DNA of 64,000 nucleotides from Acanthochlamys bracteata. Its lineage: Eukaryota > Streptophyta > Magnoliopsida > Pandanales > Velloziaceae. The DNA lies in contig CM034142.1 in assembly GCA_019914995.1 (NCBI GenBank), forward strand, positions 1,674,001 to 1,738,000. The letters are read 5' to 3'. Made by a program: the position numbers and the translations under genes. The notes below the pieces were generated by a model, which saw only the letters and a list, made by a program, of their open reading frames with translations, had not been told where the DNA came from and made no database searches. Positions within the stretch are counted from its first letter, which is position 1. Each line of letters begins with the position of its first letter. Below, one piece after another: positions 24,501 to 37,911 of the stretch.

Positions 24501-27500
24501 TGCAAGTCAAAATGTTATCGTTTGCTGTCATTACTAATTTGGGACATTGGCAGTAATTGGGAATGTGAAGTTGGGATTTGAATTATGTCTACTTCATAAC
24601 TCAGATTAAAGTACATCTGAGATATTTGATTGATTGAGTATAGATGATCCAAACTTGTTGGAAATATCTCGGTAGCTAGATCATGGACTTTTGTTATGGA
24701 GCATTATTCCCCGGACAAAAGTGTGACGTTTGGGAAGGTTCACCAACTATCTTGCTATGATCTCATGGTATGTATTTTCCCCTAAGAGCAAAACGATGCT
24801 CGTCTTTTAATGTGTTCTCACGGGGTGCTCAGTCAGCATGGTTTTCCCTGGAGTTATATTGTTTGTGCTATCTGATTTGTTATCCTTTTTAGTTACTTGA
24901 ATGCTAGTTTGTTTTACCATGGGATTGGCAATTGTCTACTTTAAATGGGTCTGGTCATACTTTTCTAGGAACTGAGTAAATTCTGGACAGGTATGCCATT
25001 GATGCTATGCAATCTATATGCCTCAAGGAAGCAAGGTCAAACAGTCGTTTCGCAGAGGGAACAACTCTAATACAGTTAACTTTTGGTGGTTTTCTGCGAT
25101 CAAAGGTAAAGTCTCAAGTTATTTCTTTTGTTAAGCAACTCTTGTTTAGTAACTGACTGTTAGCAAATTGATGGTTTGTAAGTGCAGATAAAATGTTTGA
25201 GATGCCAAGGCAAGTCTGAGCGGCAAGAACCCATGATGGATCTTACCGTTGAGATAGATGGTAACATTGGGAGCCTTGCTGAAGCACTTGCACGCTTCAC
25301 AAATACCGAGACTTTAGATGGAGAAAACAAGTACCAATGTGAAAGGTGACTGTTGTCCCTCCCTATTACTTCCTTTCCTTGAGAAATCCTTGTCAGATTC
25401 AATTACTGGAAGTTTGTTGTTCTTGTGTCTGAATATATGTACAACCATGGTTCTTTTCTTTCACTTTGGTCTCTCTTCTGGTTAGTTTCATCCATGAATA
25501 CTCTAGGATTCATCGTGAATTATTGGACTATTTCTCTAAGTTAGCTATCTTACTGTGTACTACTTGATGCTCACTTTATTCTTTCTTTTGCTGCTTAGAA
25601 CCTGGTGCTTTCTATTTGTAGCAGCTACACTAGTATCTCACATGAACATGATGCATTGCAACTGTTTCACTAAAGGTGTACTCTAATTATATGAATGCGA
25701 GTTTCCTGAAAGTGAGATTTGTGGAAGTGATGTTCGGTAAGAAATAGAGTTCGTTAGAAATAGAGTTCGAAATCGTAATTGAAACATGTGAAGTAGAGTT
25801 TGGAGTCAAATTTCAACGGAAGTGCAGTTTGGTGTGGAAGTGGAAGTGGAGTTCATAATTGAAAGTCTGGAGGGAGGAAGTGGAGTTCTTTGCAATTGAA
25901 ACATGGCCTAACATGAAATTTAGCAATTTCTTCAAGTTACTAATATATGTTGCTTTCATTGTCAGATGTAAATCGTATGAGAAAGCCAAAAAGAAATTGA
26001 CAATATTGGAGGCTCCTAACATTCTGACCATTGCTTTGAAAAGATTTCAGGTAAATTCTGAAGTCTACTATTCTTGCCTATGTTTTTTGTTTGAGATGGA
26101 GCCTGCAGCTCCGTAGGGCATAAGCTATATTATCATGAAATTCATATGCTAATGACCTCTCTGACAAAGTAATCTTATAACAACTTCTGCTTCTATATTT
26201 TGTCAGTCCGGTAAATTTGGAAAGCTCAACAAAGCAGTTCGGTTCCCAGAGTACCTGAATTTAGCTCCATATATGAGTCGAACTGATGACAAATCGCCTG
26301 TTTATATGCTCTACGGAGTAGTGGTTCATCTGGATATCATGAATGCTGCATTTTCTGGACATTATGTATGTTACGTGAAGAACATGCAGGGCAAGTGGTA
26401 CAAGGTTGATGACAGCACGGTATGTGTCGACAATTAAGTGATCTCTGATTTTGTTGTTTTTGGTTGCAAGTTACTTGCTCATGTTTTACCCTTTAATTGC
26501 TTTAACATTAAAATTTTAAGATTTCTTTCTGGACATTGGATTTCCTTTCCCTATTCTACTTAATTGAAGTTAAAGTTAGATCTAGGTGGGATTGGTTAAA
26601 AAGTTATACTGGAGTCATCTCCATTAGCTGGATTACTTTAGCAAAGTGGATTGGAGCAATATGATAAACTGAGATTTCTGTAGTACTATAAATAAAAAGG
26701 GAACAAGGAGAAGAGAATTTGGCATGGTAGTTTTGTGATGTTTGGTTTTTTTACCTCAAAATTGATTGGTTTTTGTTCAGATCCATTGTGATTGGATATC
26801 ATTATTCATAAAATTGTCTGAAGATGTGTACATGAGCATACATGAGATCTTATTTTCATGGGAGTTAACCTATTTCTTAGAAAAAGGAATCAACAAATTG
26901 CAGATGTACTTTCTACTAGTCCATTATATCATATGAGAATTTCTAGTTGAGGCAAACAACTAATTTTGGATACGTAATTTTGTAGGTAAAACCAGTTGAT
27001 CTTGACACTGTCTTATCAAAGGGGGCCTATCTTCTTCTTTATGCAAGGTAAGGTCACAGGTTGCAACCTCTCTTCTATTGGATGCAAAATCAGTTACTTC
27101 AGTTTTATTTGTAATCAGGTACTCGCCACGTGCACCAATGTTGATCAGAAACTCATCATCAAGAGCTAGTGGGAGTTCAAAATGGAGCACGGACCGGGAC
27201 AAAACTCATTTTACATCTCATCCCTTTTCATCGAGTGCATACAAAGGACGCTATGCCCATGGCACAGCCGATTCTTCTAGTGAGAATTCTTCCCTTCTCA
27301 GTTGTTCTGATGAGGGGTCGTGGACTACTGATAGTACGAGAGATTCAACAAGCACTGATGAGTTCTCTGACTACAATTTTGGAGATCCAGGAAGCTGGCG
27401 AAGCAGTTTGCATTTATCCGAGGACTCCGACGATTTTGCTTTTTCCCCCTTTTCCTCTTGGCATTCAGACTCTTCAAGAGTCAGTGATTCCCCATCACAT

Positions 27501-27740
27501 CTCAAATCTTCGTACCAAGAAGATGTTTTGAAGAACAAGTCTCATCTAAGCAGAGGGGTCGCTTCTCAGAGCGGAGATCCTTCGTTTTTGTATACTGACT
27601 TGAGTAGAGAGAGTAGGAACTTAACTGAACATAGTAGCAGTAGAGGGACCGAATGGTCCAGTAACTCCTATGAGGTTAAGCCCAGCTTGACTATGAGAAG
27701 ACCTAGTAGTGACAGGACGACCCAAACATTTTATCGATAA
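18589..27740 (+). CDS. UBP16: Ubiquitin C-terminal hydrolase, UBP16-like, MYND-containing (11 exons, 1,055 aa)
   Basis: Exons are 18589-18983, 21166-22348, 22449-22534, 23331-23416, 23516-23678, 24991-25105, 25188-25345, 25966-26050, 26207-26419, 26986-27047 and 27119-27740 (3,168 nt, in frame). The protein removes ubiquitin from substrates. Order: hydrophobic segment ~17-36, Arg/Ala/Glu-rich helix ~37-70, MYND zinc finger ~112-150 ([24 protein letters not shown]), a long Ser-rich linker, then the USP catalytic domain from ~530. The Cys box is [12 protein letters not shown] with catalytic Cys ~556, and the His box is [11 protein letters not shown] with His ~809 followed by WYKVDDS. Zinc-binding-like pairs CLRC and CERC lie between. 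The C-terminal ~200 residues are Ser/Asp-rich. The domain plan and length fit Arabidopsis UBP15/UBP16 relatives; UBP16 versus a sister is not settled. The Cys box has Gly where NSCYAN is usual. Confidence 0.93.
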
Positions 27741-28520
27741 GTTTGGGTTTGTTTAATAAGTTAAGTTAGGCTGTATTATTGTAATTGTAGTTCATTTAAA
27801 ATAGAAGTCAGTGGAAAATGAATCTTACGTTTTCTTTTTCTTTTTTTTATTTTTTATTTAGTTGGTTATTGTATAGTAGTGTTGTAAAACTCAATACCCT
27901 CGCTTAACGCGGGGTTTTATTCAAGTCGGAACGTTATTTAAAAATCTCGTTAAGTGCTTAGGTTAAGTACGTGTACAATTTTGCAGCAATGGAATAAAGG
28001 GAGTTCAGAGGAAACAAGATCCGTCTTTAGAGCTTTCAAACCATTCAAAAACTTCAAGAGAATGTTAAGAGTTGAGAAATTCCATTTCATTTAATCCTGC
28101 ATTAGAAAGTTATTTTAACGTCTTCTCATGTAAGCTGTATTGTTCAAGAAAAGCAAACCTGAAAAATAGATGGCGCAGCACTAGTTGGATAATTAGATAT
28201 AGGAAAGTGAAACAAATTTGTAAAAGTAAATATATAAAATTATATAGAAGTAAGGTTGTTTTTAGAAAAATTACTTCCGATATCACTTAAAAGAAGTAAA
28301 CAAATCCTTAACAAGCAATGTAGCTCACGACTCACGAGTCTGCTGAAACTATTCTCCACTGTTGTTTTTTCTTTTTCCTTTGAAATTAATCCATTGTTTT
28401 GGTTTTTATTTGGAACTGATACATGTACATACACTACTTTTGTAGGGATCTAAGAAACATGTATTCAATTGATAATTATCATTCAATTCTAGGACTGGTC
28501 AATAAAAGCATATATAGATC
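27741..28520. other. 3' flank of the UBP16-like gene
   Basis: The probable 3' UTR includes T-rich sequence near 27835-27860. No further gene is seen; small frames at 28072-28453 lack family features. Confidence 0.5.
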
Positions 28521-30281
28521 TGCACTTAGGAGATGTTTTGGCATTATTTTTAACTTACTTCTTACAAATATTCATTTCCTAAAAACCATTTTGTATTTTT
28601 GAATTTTTAAAATTTTATAAGGTATGGAGGTATATATAATTATTTTAATCTCATTTTCTAAAATTTTATGAAATTCTTTTCTTTCTAATATTTTTACGAA
28701 ATTTCGAACGACCCCATAAGAAAACGTTTAAAAATACTTTAAAAATATTTTTAAAATAATAATATTTTTATTTTAAAAAATTATAATATATAATAATATA
28801 TTTTTTATTTTTTTATAATTTTTAATAAATTTTATAAAATATTATATAAAATTAATTTAAAGTGAGAACTAAAAAAATAAAAAAATATTTTTTCAGACTT
28901 TGAGATGCCAAACACCGCCAGGCTCTTCGGTGACTATAAAAACGAATAGGTAAAAAATTGGTTTGTCACATAAGATATATTACGATTTATTTAAAAATTA
29001 GATTCTAATATTTTACAGGATTCCACCATTAGGGTTGTGAAAAAACATTTTCCGTTCTTCTTTTCCTTGTGCCGCTATTTTTCTCTCTTGGCATTTTGGT
29101 TCTTGTTGGTGGTTCTTCTATCTTCCTACCATCTTGATGGCTCACCAAAAATTTTCTGCATCATTATATATTCAATCCAGAATCAATAAAAACAAAAAAA
29201 TAAATCAATTAAATTAAACAAGTTAAGCGGCTGGGCCGGTTTGGACGCAGTTGCTTTTGTTTTTCAACTCATTTTTAATACAATACAAATAAAAAATTTA
29301 AAATTAAATTTTTTATCAAAAATTTATTTTCTAAATTTTAATTTGAATTTTTAATTTTAATATTAAATAAACATAAAAGCTCAATTTATATTAAATATTT
29401 TTAATTTTAATTTTATTTTTTAAATTTATTTTACAAAAAGTGAGTTTATCGACCGCGCCCTTTACCCGACTCCAGCATAAACTAGAATGGTGCCAGTGGG
29501 TTTGTCTTGCCAAGCACTCTATCTATGGCCCAACAACGAGCATGAAATCTGAAAGCATAATTAAAAAAATTGAATAATACTAAACATCACAAAATTTAAT
29601 TTACACAAAAATTAGAGATTGCTCTAGATTTACGAACCTAATTCAAAACTAACCAATTTAAACCATATTTGAATTTGATCTTATTGAATTCGGATCAATA
29701 TAAACTAAATAGGTTTGGATATAATCCAAATTTTATCTATTTTATTCGTATAATTATTTGTGTAATATATATTATATAATAATTAGAAAATACTTATAAC
29801 AATTACATTGGTTTTATAGTATAATTTGTTTTGAAGTAGATAAGAATATATATTTAACTATATCTAAATAACTAGCAATTTATGGAATAAAAAATACTGA
29901 GAGTTAATTACATGTAATTAAAATCAGAATGTATTTTAAACTTCTTGTTAGCAAGTAATACTAGTGTAATTAATATATCATATCAGTATGATACTCTTTG
30001 ATATCGTATAAGGTTAGTATACTAGTTACGTACTCAATTTAGTGATAGTTATATCTATCAAAACATTTGATTATTTGTTTTAAGATGAAAATGTAATGTT
30101 AAAAACATATTTATGCCTAAATTCTTTAGCAAAATTAACATGTAAAAAATAATGCATTAATGTTTAGTGTTTAAATGTATGTAAATAGTTACCTTTATAC
30201 AACTTAGTAATGATGTTTATAAAGGTATGAAAAAATCAAATTAATGGTAACATAATTGAATTAAGAAGAAAAAACGAAAAG
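28521..30281. other. Repeat-rich A+T spacer
   Basis: No gene. The segment about 28720-28920 looks like another A+T-rich miniature element (CGAACGACCCC... to ...GCCAAACACCGCC). About 29235-29460 belongs to a second type with CAACTCATTTTTAATA and AAAAAGTGAGTTTATCGACCGCGCCC ends, also recognisable at about 45815-46050. Confidence 0.45.
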
Positions 30282-30289
30282 ATTAAAGG

Positions 30290-31053
30290 TACTGTTTTAA
30301 AACCCAATTTGACTCGACTGGATCGATCCAAAACCCGACGACCCGACACGATTCTGGATTGGGTGAGTAGCATAATTCGGTATACAACAAATTCGGTAAA
30401 ACCTGATTGATCTGACCGATTTTTAAGTAACCAGATGATCCGATAGAACAGATTGACCCAATATTATTCTTTAAAAAATAATAAAAATAAAATATTAAAA
30501 TATGTTTGTTTTTAGAGTTTTTTTGCTGCTTCGAATTATTTTTGTTAAGTTTTTAACACTCCATCTTCCTAACTGGTTAACTCTTTTTTTTATGTCGTTC
30601 TCGGCACCGATCATTACTGCTACCACGCTCTATTGATCGCCGCTGAACCATCTCTACTCTGCTGATCCTTACTATATGTATAAGACGACAAACGGTTATA
30701 CATAATTACATATAGCATAGTTAATTTATAATATTTAAAATACTGAGATCTTTTATATTTTAGATTATTTGGTTATTGTGTTGACTCTTGAAAATTGTTA
30801 TTTTTAAAAATAAAAGATATAAATTCAAAAATTATATTTAATATTTATTGTATATAATCATATTTTTAAAAAATTTAAATAGCTGCTACAGTAGATATTA
30901 TATAATATATATACCATATTTTATAATATTAATATTTATTTAATAAATTCAATTTGATTCAGTGGATTAACTCGATGACCCGATGAGTTAACCGATGACC
31001 CAGTGACTCGATAATATTTCGGATCAAGCACCGGGTTAGTGTTAACAACACTA
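30290..31053. mobile_element. hAT-like non-autonomous element, 764 bp
   Basis: Ends are inversely related: left TACTGTTTTAAAACCC, right GGGTTAGTGTTAACAACACTA. Both are followed inward by GACTCG/GACCCGA-type G+C-richer blocks. Flanking 8-mers ATTAAAGG (30282-30289) and ACTAAAGG (31054-31061) differ by one base, as expected for a worn 8-bp target duplication of hAT type. There is no transposase frame inside. Confidence 0.72.
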
Positions 31054-31432
31054 ACTAAAGGGACTTGTGAAAATGCTTTAAAAAATAAATTTTTCTGAAA
31101 AAAGTTTATTTTTAAAATATATGAAAAAATATTAATTGAAGTTCAATTTTTTTCTAGCTTTAAGAAAGTTAAATTAAAAGACAATATGCGTATATATTGT
31201 CTTACATTAAGTTTATGTTACAGGCATTGGAGTTTCTAGGCATTTTAGGGATTATTTATTAATCCATCAAATATGTATTTTACAAATTTATTTTTAATAT
31301 AAAATTCAAAAATTTTAAAAAATTATAAAAGTTATTTTCAAATTTTAATTTTAGTAATTTTAATTTTTTATTTTTTAAATTCACTTTAGAAAAAAGTTTG
31401 TTGATCTTTTAGTATAAACACATCCTTATTTC

Positions 31433-32286
31433 TAGAGGTGGCAATTTGGGTCGTGGGTCGGTTTCAGATCGATCAATTCAACAACCGGATGAAATTCGTT
31501 CAACCCTAATCTAGTTCATGGATTTATAAGGGTCAAAATTGTCTAACCCTAACCCAACCTATTAATAATCAGGTCAAATTCGGATCGATCTATTTAATAA
31601 TTAAGATTATTAATTTTTAATTGTATATTTTTAGAATTCAGAAAAATTATAAGATTAGTTGTAATGAAAGTGCACGATGTTCTTAATGACGAGATATAGT
31701 GATGCCCGTCAAATATGTATTCTTTAGTATCTTCATCGGTCCTTAAATAATCCAAAAAAAAATATTTTTATTTTTTAAAAATATGTTTTGACAGATGAAA
31801 TTTTATGATTATAAATATATACTAATAATTTCAATAAAGATTTTGATAAATATAGCTATCTAACAAAATTTTGTTAAAATTTTTTATACATATTTCAAAT
31901 TCGTCATTACAAAAACACATACATAATAATATTTTCAATAGTATTATAATTCTCATATTTTACTTTTAACTACATATGAAAATAATAATTAATAATAAAT
32001 ACTATATAATTTAATAATTTATAAATTACTATTATCGATTATTTTTGTTGCCAATATTTTAATATATGGAAGAAAAAATCAAATATTATTTCTTCAAAAT
32101 ATGATAATTGGATTGGTGGGTCAAATTTCGGATAACCCGGATCGACCTATTTAATAATCGGTCCAATTCATTCAATCATAATCTAATCTATATATTTATA
32201 CGAGTCAAATTTTCTAACTCTAATTCTGATTAAATGGATCGATTTTGAATCACATTTTCGAGTCGGATCATATATTGGCACTCCTA
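31433..32286. mobile_element. hAT-like non-autonomous element, 854 bp, copy 1
   Basis: The left end TAGAGGTGGCAATTTGGG and right end ATATTGGCACTCCTA are inverted relatives. A perfect 8-bp direct repeat CTTATTTC flanks it (31425-31432 and 32287-32294), the hallmark of hAT insertion. The interior carries GGGTCGGTTT / GGATCGACC motifs near both ends and an A+T-rich middle. No transposase is encoded. It is homologous, in opposite orientation, to the element at 34788-35641. Confidence 0.85.
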
Positions 32287-34787
32287 CTTATTTCACTAGA
32301 TCAAAGCACTAGCGATGTGAATTGTTGACTTGTCGTTTGACTTAAGTTTTTTGTTTATTGATATTGAACAGCTGATTTTCTGTGAAACAATTTTAAAACA
32401 ATTTACTTCAATTTTTATGGTTATTTTAGAGTGAAAATAATCTTTCATAATAACTTTTATTTTAAATCCGTCCTATGCTTTTATCCTACGGTTCTGACTG
32501 TTTCTAAAATGAATCCTCATTTTATCATCACGTGAACTAACGAGAAGGATTAAAAGAGTGAAACATATTAATATAAGTAATGCCAAATATTAATTTAGCG
32601 GCATAAGAGTTGGTAGCTCTTATTCTTCAAAAGAAAATTGTTTCCTTTTCCATTTACCCGTCAATTTCTTGGTTCTGCTATGTTCCTCAAAGCATAAGCA
32701 TGCTTACAAATTTTCAAATCCGAAACTGTTAATGTTTTGTAGTGTATTTTTTTATTTACACATTTTTTAATATAACTATATCTTTTAATTTTTAATATAT
32801 TTTTAAAATTAATTGAAATATAAATATTAAATTTTACTTTCATTTTATTTTTCAAAAAATTTTATTTCATATTTTTTATTTTTATAAAACTTAATTATAG
32901 GTATTTAAAATAAGCACTAATTGTATTTGAAACAACGTACTAACTTGCAACGGAACGCATTCCGACTTCAAAATTTAACGCATGAGATAAGGAGAAAGAG
33001 AGGTGAGTGGTTTCATAATTGCAACCGGGTATTGGGCATATTACTTCTGCCACACGCAAAACAAAACATGACATGACATGACAGCGAATCATCCAGAATT
33101 CCACATCCGTCGGGTCAAAAAGAGAACCAAACCGTTTTCAACTGGATAGCCCCGTGAAACTGAAATAATACCAACCAACGGGTCCGTGACTCTGAGCCCT
33201 TGCCCTGCACCTGCAGCTATGCGCCGGTTTTGCCTAATACAGACTTTTGCGGGTGCGTTTTGGATTTGTTTAAATAAAAAATATTTTTATTTTTTTATTT
33301 TTACGAAAATAATAAAAATATTTATTAAAAAAATTATTATATAAGGATTTTATATACTTTTTAAGTTTCTAAATAAAATTTTTTAATTTTATAAAAAATA
33401 TATTAAAATATAAAATAAAATATTAAAAAATTATTTTTTTAAGATGAACCAGACATGCGAACGAACACTCGCAACCCTCTCCTCTATCTGCGACGCAGCA
33501 GCGAATCATAACAACTACTGCATGCGCATTTTAAATATTCGTAAATAAATTTCATCAAATTAAAAAATAAAATGTAAAATTTTTCGAAGAATAAAATAAA
33601 AATAAAATTCAGTATTTATATTTAATAATTTTTGAAAATATATTAAAAATTAAAAATTACAATTATATTGAAAACTATATAAATAAAAAATTAGAGTTAA
33701 ATTTTACGTATAAAAATAAAATTTTAAATTTTGATATAATTAAAATATATAAATTATTTAAAATTCAAAATCTAGTAAGAAAAAATAAAATTATCAAATA
33801 CGCCTTATTGCTCTTTTCAGCACTGTCAGCTCAGATTCATTCGCTCAATCTCTTGCTCAAACATTTTACAAAATTTTGTTTAAAATATTTTTTAAATTTA
33901 AATATATATGTTTTTATCAAACTTAGAATGAATGAGTTCTATAAAAATTGAATTTTAATAAATTAAATTTAATAATAAATTAATTTAATAAGTTTAATTA
34001 ATTTAGATTAGTTAAAATATAAGAAATAATTGAGAATTTCAAATATAATAAAACATTGATTTTTATATAATTAAAGTATAATCTATATTTTTATACGAGT
34101 CAGAAGTACTTTTAAAACCAGGTATGAAGGCCAGAAGTTACTATTGAATCGTTGAAACTAAACAATTTTAGAGTTTTTTTTTTTTGAATTGAAAGTTGAA
34201 GTGAGTTGTTGAAATAAATTATTATAAATAATATTATTAAAAGTGAGTTTTAATTTTTATATATTTTAAATAAAATAAGATGAAAATGATTTTTTGTTTT
34301 CGTTTGGGTAGCTAAAAGTGAGTCCAAGTATTTTTTTGAATGAAATAATTGAGTTGTAAGGATGACTAAATACAAGTTGTTTGAGATTGTTTATAAAATT
34401 TGTTTTTGTAAACACAATTCTCCATAAATGTTTTAGAAAATGTTAACTTAGCAAAAGAAAGGAAGGTCTTAAATAAATGTAAATGTTTTTTCAAGTGATA
34501 CACAGGACTGGTATGTTGGCATTGTTTTTGTGCTTTTTTTTAATTTTATATTTAACAAATATTCTACGATATTTTATAAAATTTATTTAAATATTTTTAA
34601 ACATACAAAAGAATTCAATATCACAAAATATAATTATTAATTAAATTAATTTTATAAAAAGATAAAAATAATTTTTGTTTTAAAAAAATTTATTTATAAA
34701 AGCACGCTCAAACGCCACATATATTTTCTCAGCATTCTATAATTTTGACATAAGTAGAAGTGACGTTTAACCGTAGAGGGTCAAATA
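32287..34787. other. A+T-rich spacer between hAT-like elements
   Basis: No gene. About 32940-33240 is a less A+T-rich unique patch. A GTGCGTTTTGGA-ended miniature element lies at 33252-33460 (separate entry). Further worn repeats occupy about 33530-34100 and 34505-34720. Confidence 0.45.
33252..33460. mobile_element. A+T-rich miniature element of the GCGTTT family
   Basis: GGGTGCGTTTTGGATTTGTTTAAATAAAAAATATTTTTATTT and the following ACGAAAATAATAAAAATA / AAATATATTAAAATATAAAATAAA core match the family members at 14569 and 40576. The right end is indistinct. Confidence 0.5.
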
Positions 34788-35641
34788 TAAGTGTGGCAAT
34801 ATATTATCTGATTCGAAATTTTAATAAAAAATTAACTCCTTTAATTCGAGTTACGATCGACAAATTTGATATTTGTAAATTTATAGGTTGTATTAATGTT
34901 AAATGAATTTGATCTGCTTATAAAATTGGTCGATCTGAAACTGACTCACTAATTCGAATTGTCACCCAAAAAGCAACAATTTTTTTGTATTTTTTCTTAC
35001 CATATAACAAAATTTGAAATAAAAAAAATATCTCAGTAATATTAATTTATAAATTGTTATTATTGTATTGTATTTATAACTAATCGTCTGGCTTCATACT
35101 TTAATAAAATAGTGCAAAATAAAAATTATAATATTATTAAAAATATTACTATATATGTGTTTTTTTAATGATGAATATGAATTTCGTAAAAATTTTACTA
35201 AAATTTTGTCATCTAACTATATATCAAATTTGTTATCGAAAGTATTGGTATGTATTTATAATCGTAAAATTTCAACTGTCACCATATATTTTTAAATACA
35301 AAATAACTTTTTTGTAATATTTTAAAGACCGATAAAAATATTAAGGAATCCATATTTTGACGAATACTTACTAGATCTCTTTGCCAAGAATATTGTACAA
35401 TATTCATTCCAACTGATATTATAATTCACTCATTGTTTAGAAATATATAGATAAAAATTAATAATATTAACTATTAAATAGAGTCGACTCAAATTTGATC
35501 CGATTATTAACTATGTTGAATTAGGATTGATAATTTTGATCTATATAAATTTACAAGTTGGATTAGGATTAAAAAAATTTGATTCGATTATTAAATAAAT
35601 TGATCTATAAATCAACTCACTAATCCGAATTGCCATCTCTA
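34788..35641. mobile_element. hAT-like non-autonomous element, 854 bp, copy 2 (inverted)
   Basis: Ends are TAAGTGTGGCAATATATTATCTGATTCG and, on the opposite strand, TAGAGATGGCAATTCGGATTAGTGAG. Flanking 8-mers GTCAAATA (34780-34787) and GTCAAACT (35642-35649) agree in six of eight bases. The reverse complement aligns throughout with the copy at 31433-32286, including the central ATTCGTCAAAATATGGATTCCTTA-like and TGACAGTTGAAATTTTACGATTATAAATA-like stretches, and my boundaries give the same length. Confidence 0.8.
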
Positions 35642-37690
35642 GTCAAACTTATTAATACTTTGAATGGTCATTTGAAAAACTTTATATGTTATTTCAACTT
35701 TTTATTTTGAAGTAAAATTTGAAGTATTATAATTTTTTAAATTAAAAAACTAGTGAATTGTACGTATTATTTTGAGATAAAAAAGTCAGTTTTATTTTTT
35801 AGAAAGTCTCAAAATAAACTGTTTTAAAATTTATATTTTAAGGACTTTCAAACAATCTCTAAGAGATTGGACTTTTTGAGAATAAAAAGCAATAATAAAA
35901 GGAGAATTTAAGCACTCTATTAATATTGAGTCAAATTTATTGTTCCTTCATAGGATATGTTATCCTTTTTGTAAAAGTAGCAAAAAACACAAATTACAAA
36001 GATCATTGCGATTACTAGAGTACGTTTGACGATGATGCTGATAGTTGCTTATCAAAATTTTATTTTAATAAATTTTCTAAAAAATTAAAAAATTTAAAAC
36101 TTTAAAAGTACGAATAAGTTATATATCATAATTAATATATATATATATATATATAATTTATTTTTTAAATTAAAAAAATCAATTTTAATTTTTTGAAAAG
36201 CCTAAAATAATTACCTTCTTATTTTAAACACTCTTAAAAAATAACTGCATTTATTTATTTATTGATTTGAAACTATAGAAATAATCAAAATAACAACTTG
36301 CAAATAAAAAAGACAAAATTTTTAAATAGAATTGTGTAAAATAAATATAGAAAGAACATAGTTAGGTCTTATATAATTTCTTTGGTTAAGTTTGATATTC
36401 TACTAGGTCGAGATAGCGGTGCAACAAACACTCTGCATTGCATCGTTATGTTTAAATTGAATCATTCCATCGCAAATCTAACTTTACATATTTGCGCAGC
36501 TAGTTTTTGTTACTTTAGACCCAATATATAGTTACAGTTCTCTTTAAAAGCGAATGCGATATTTTATATGCCGCATATATTTGCTGCTATTACTAAAATT
36601 CGAAAAAATACACGCTCATGGGATCACACAGTGTCGCTTAAAGGTTGCAAAAAGTGGCACAAAATATATGATTCATAACAATAGTGGCTTCTTGTTTAAA
36701 AATCCAACTTCGAGTTCTAGTGACCAATTAAGAATTTTTTAAAAATTATCGAAATTGTGACAAAATGTGATCTGTGATATTCTGACTCAAATGCTACTTG
36801 TTTGACTCTATCACAAGTGCGATACTAAGTGCAATTTGTTACGACCGAAGTTGAGATAGTGTCTTAGTTGAATATTTTTTATTTAACTTTTTGAATATTA
36901 TAGTAATTGAATCATTTATAACTGATATAGAGGTGGTATTTTAGCTAGCTAGAACGTCTATCAAAATTTTAACAAAATTTAATGTTATCAGTTTAAATTC
37001 ATCTTATTTGAAATATTAAATATTTAATAATAGTCGCACTAATGCATTGTATGTAGTATATAAACAAAATTTCTAATTCTACGAGACACTGAGCCTAGTG
37101 TAGAAGAAAACAATACTAGAAAATATTTGAGAATGTTTTATTAAAAAAATTTTTGAAAAAATATATATATTTATTATTTTTATAAATTTTTTTAATATAC
37201 AAAATTATATATATAATTATTTATATCTATATTTCATCTGTATTTTTGAATTTTAAAAAAATTCAAAACATTATGTAAAGTTTTTTTTGAAGTTAAAATA
37301 AGCTTATTGGGAGTGATAAAGGGAAGCTTTTTTTTTTCAAACTTTTTATTTCACTTTTTTAATAAAATTTTCATAATTTAATAGTATAAAAAAATTCTAC
37401 TTTGTAAAAGTTTTTTATTAATTTTTTAAAATAAAAAAATAAAATTTATTTTTAAAATATTTTTCTTTTAAAAATTTTTTTTTCAATAATCACTGCCAAA
37501 TATTTCCTTAATCTCAACTTATAATCAAAGCACTTTCTAATAAATGATTATGTACTTGCAAAAATTCATTAAATTTATCAATTGGAATGTTCCTAATTTT
37601 TCAAGTATTTAACGAATTATCAACTAAGACCATTTTTATGGATCAAACGTCAGCCAAAAAATCGAATTAAATAAAAAACAAAATTAAAAA
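35642..37690. other. A+T-rich spacer upstream of the AHL gene
   Basis: No gene seen. There is a TA tract at about 36137-36156. Worn miniature-element-like stretches occur at about 36020-36240 and 37270-37500. A mixed-composition unique region covers about 36350-37000. Confidence 0.45.
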
Positions 37691-37700
37691 AAAAAACAAT

Positions 37701-37707
37701 TATATAA
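37701..37707 (+). promoter_or_regulatory. Probable TATA box of the AHL gene
   Basis: TATATAA stands about 205 bases before the chosen ATG and is followed by long CT-rich tracts (about 37738-37905), the usual plant arrangement of TATA box then pyrimidine patch/leader. Confidence 0.6.
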
Positions 37708-37911
37708 GTGAAGGTCTGTTAGTGCAAACAAAAGAAACACTTTCTTCTTCTCTTTCTGACTTCTGTGGTCCCAGCTTTCCACCAATCCTTCTCCTTCTAA
37801 TCTCTTTACGCTTTACTTGCTTTCAAAGTTCAATTAACGTCCCTTCTTCTTCTCTCCATTCACTTCCTCTTGTTCTTCTTTCTTCTTCTTCTGTTTCATA
37901 TTTATTCATCA

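Noticed and set aside
36137-36156. TA tract as a possible foldback element border
   Set aside because: No arm similar to the 63 kb element was found on either side; it is a simple microsatellite.
37870-37911. Upstream in-frame start for the AHL protein
   Set aside because: It would add a hydrophobic MFFFLLLLF stretch encoded by the CT-rich leader, unlike any AHL N-terminus; the next ATG gives a normal start.
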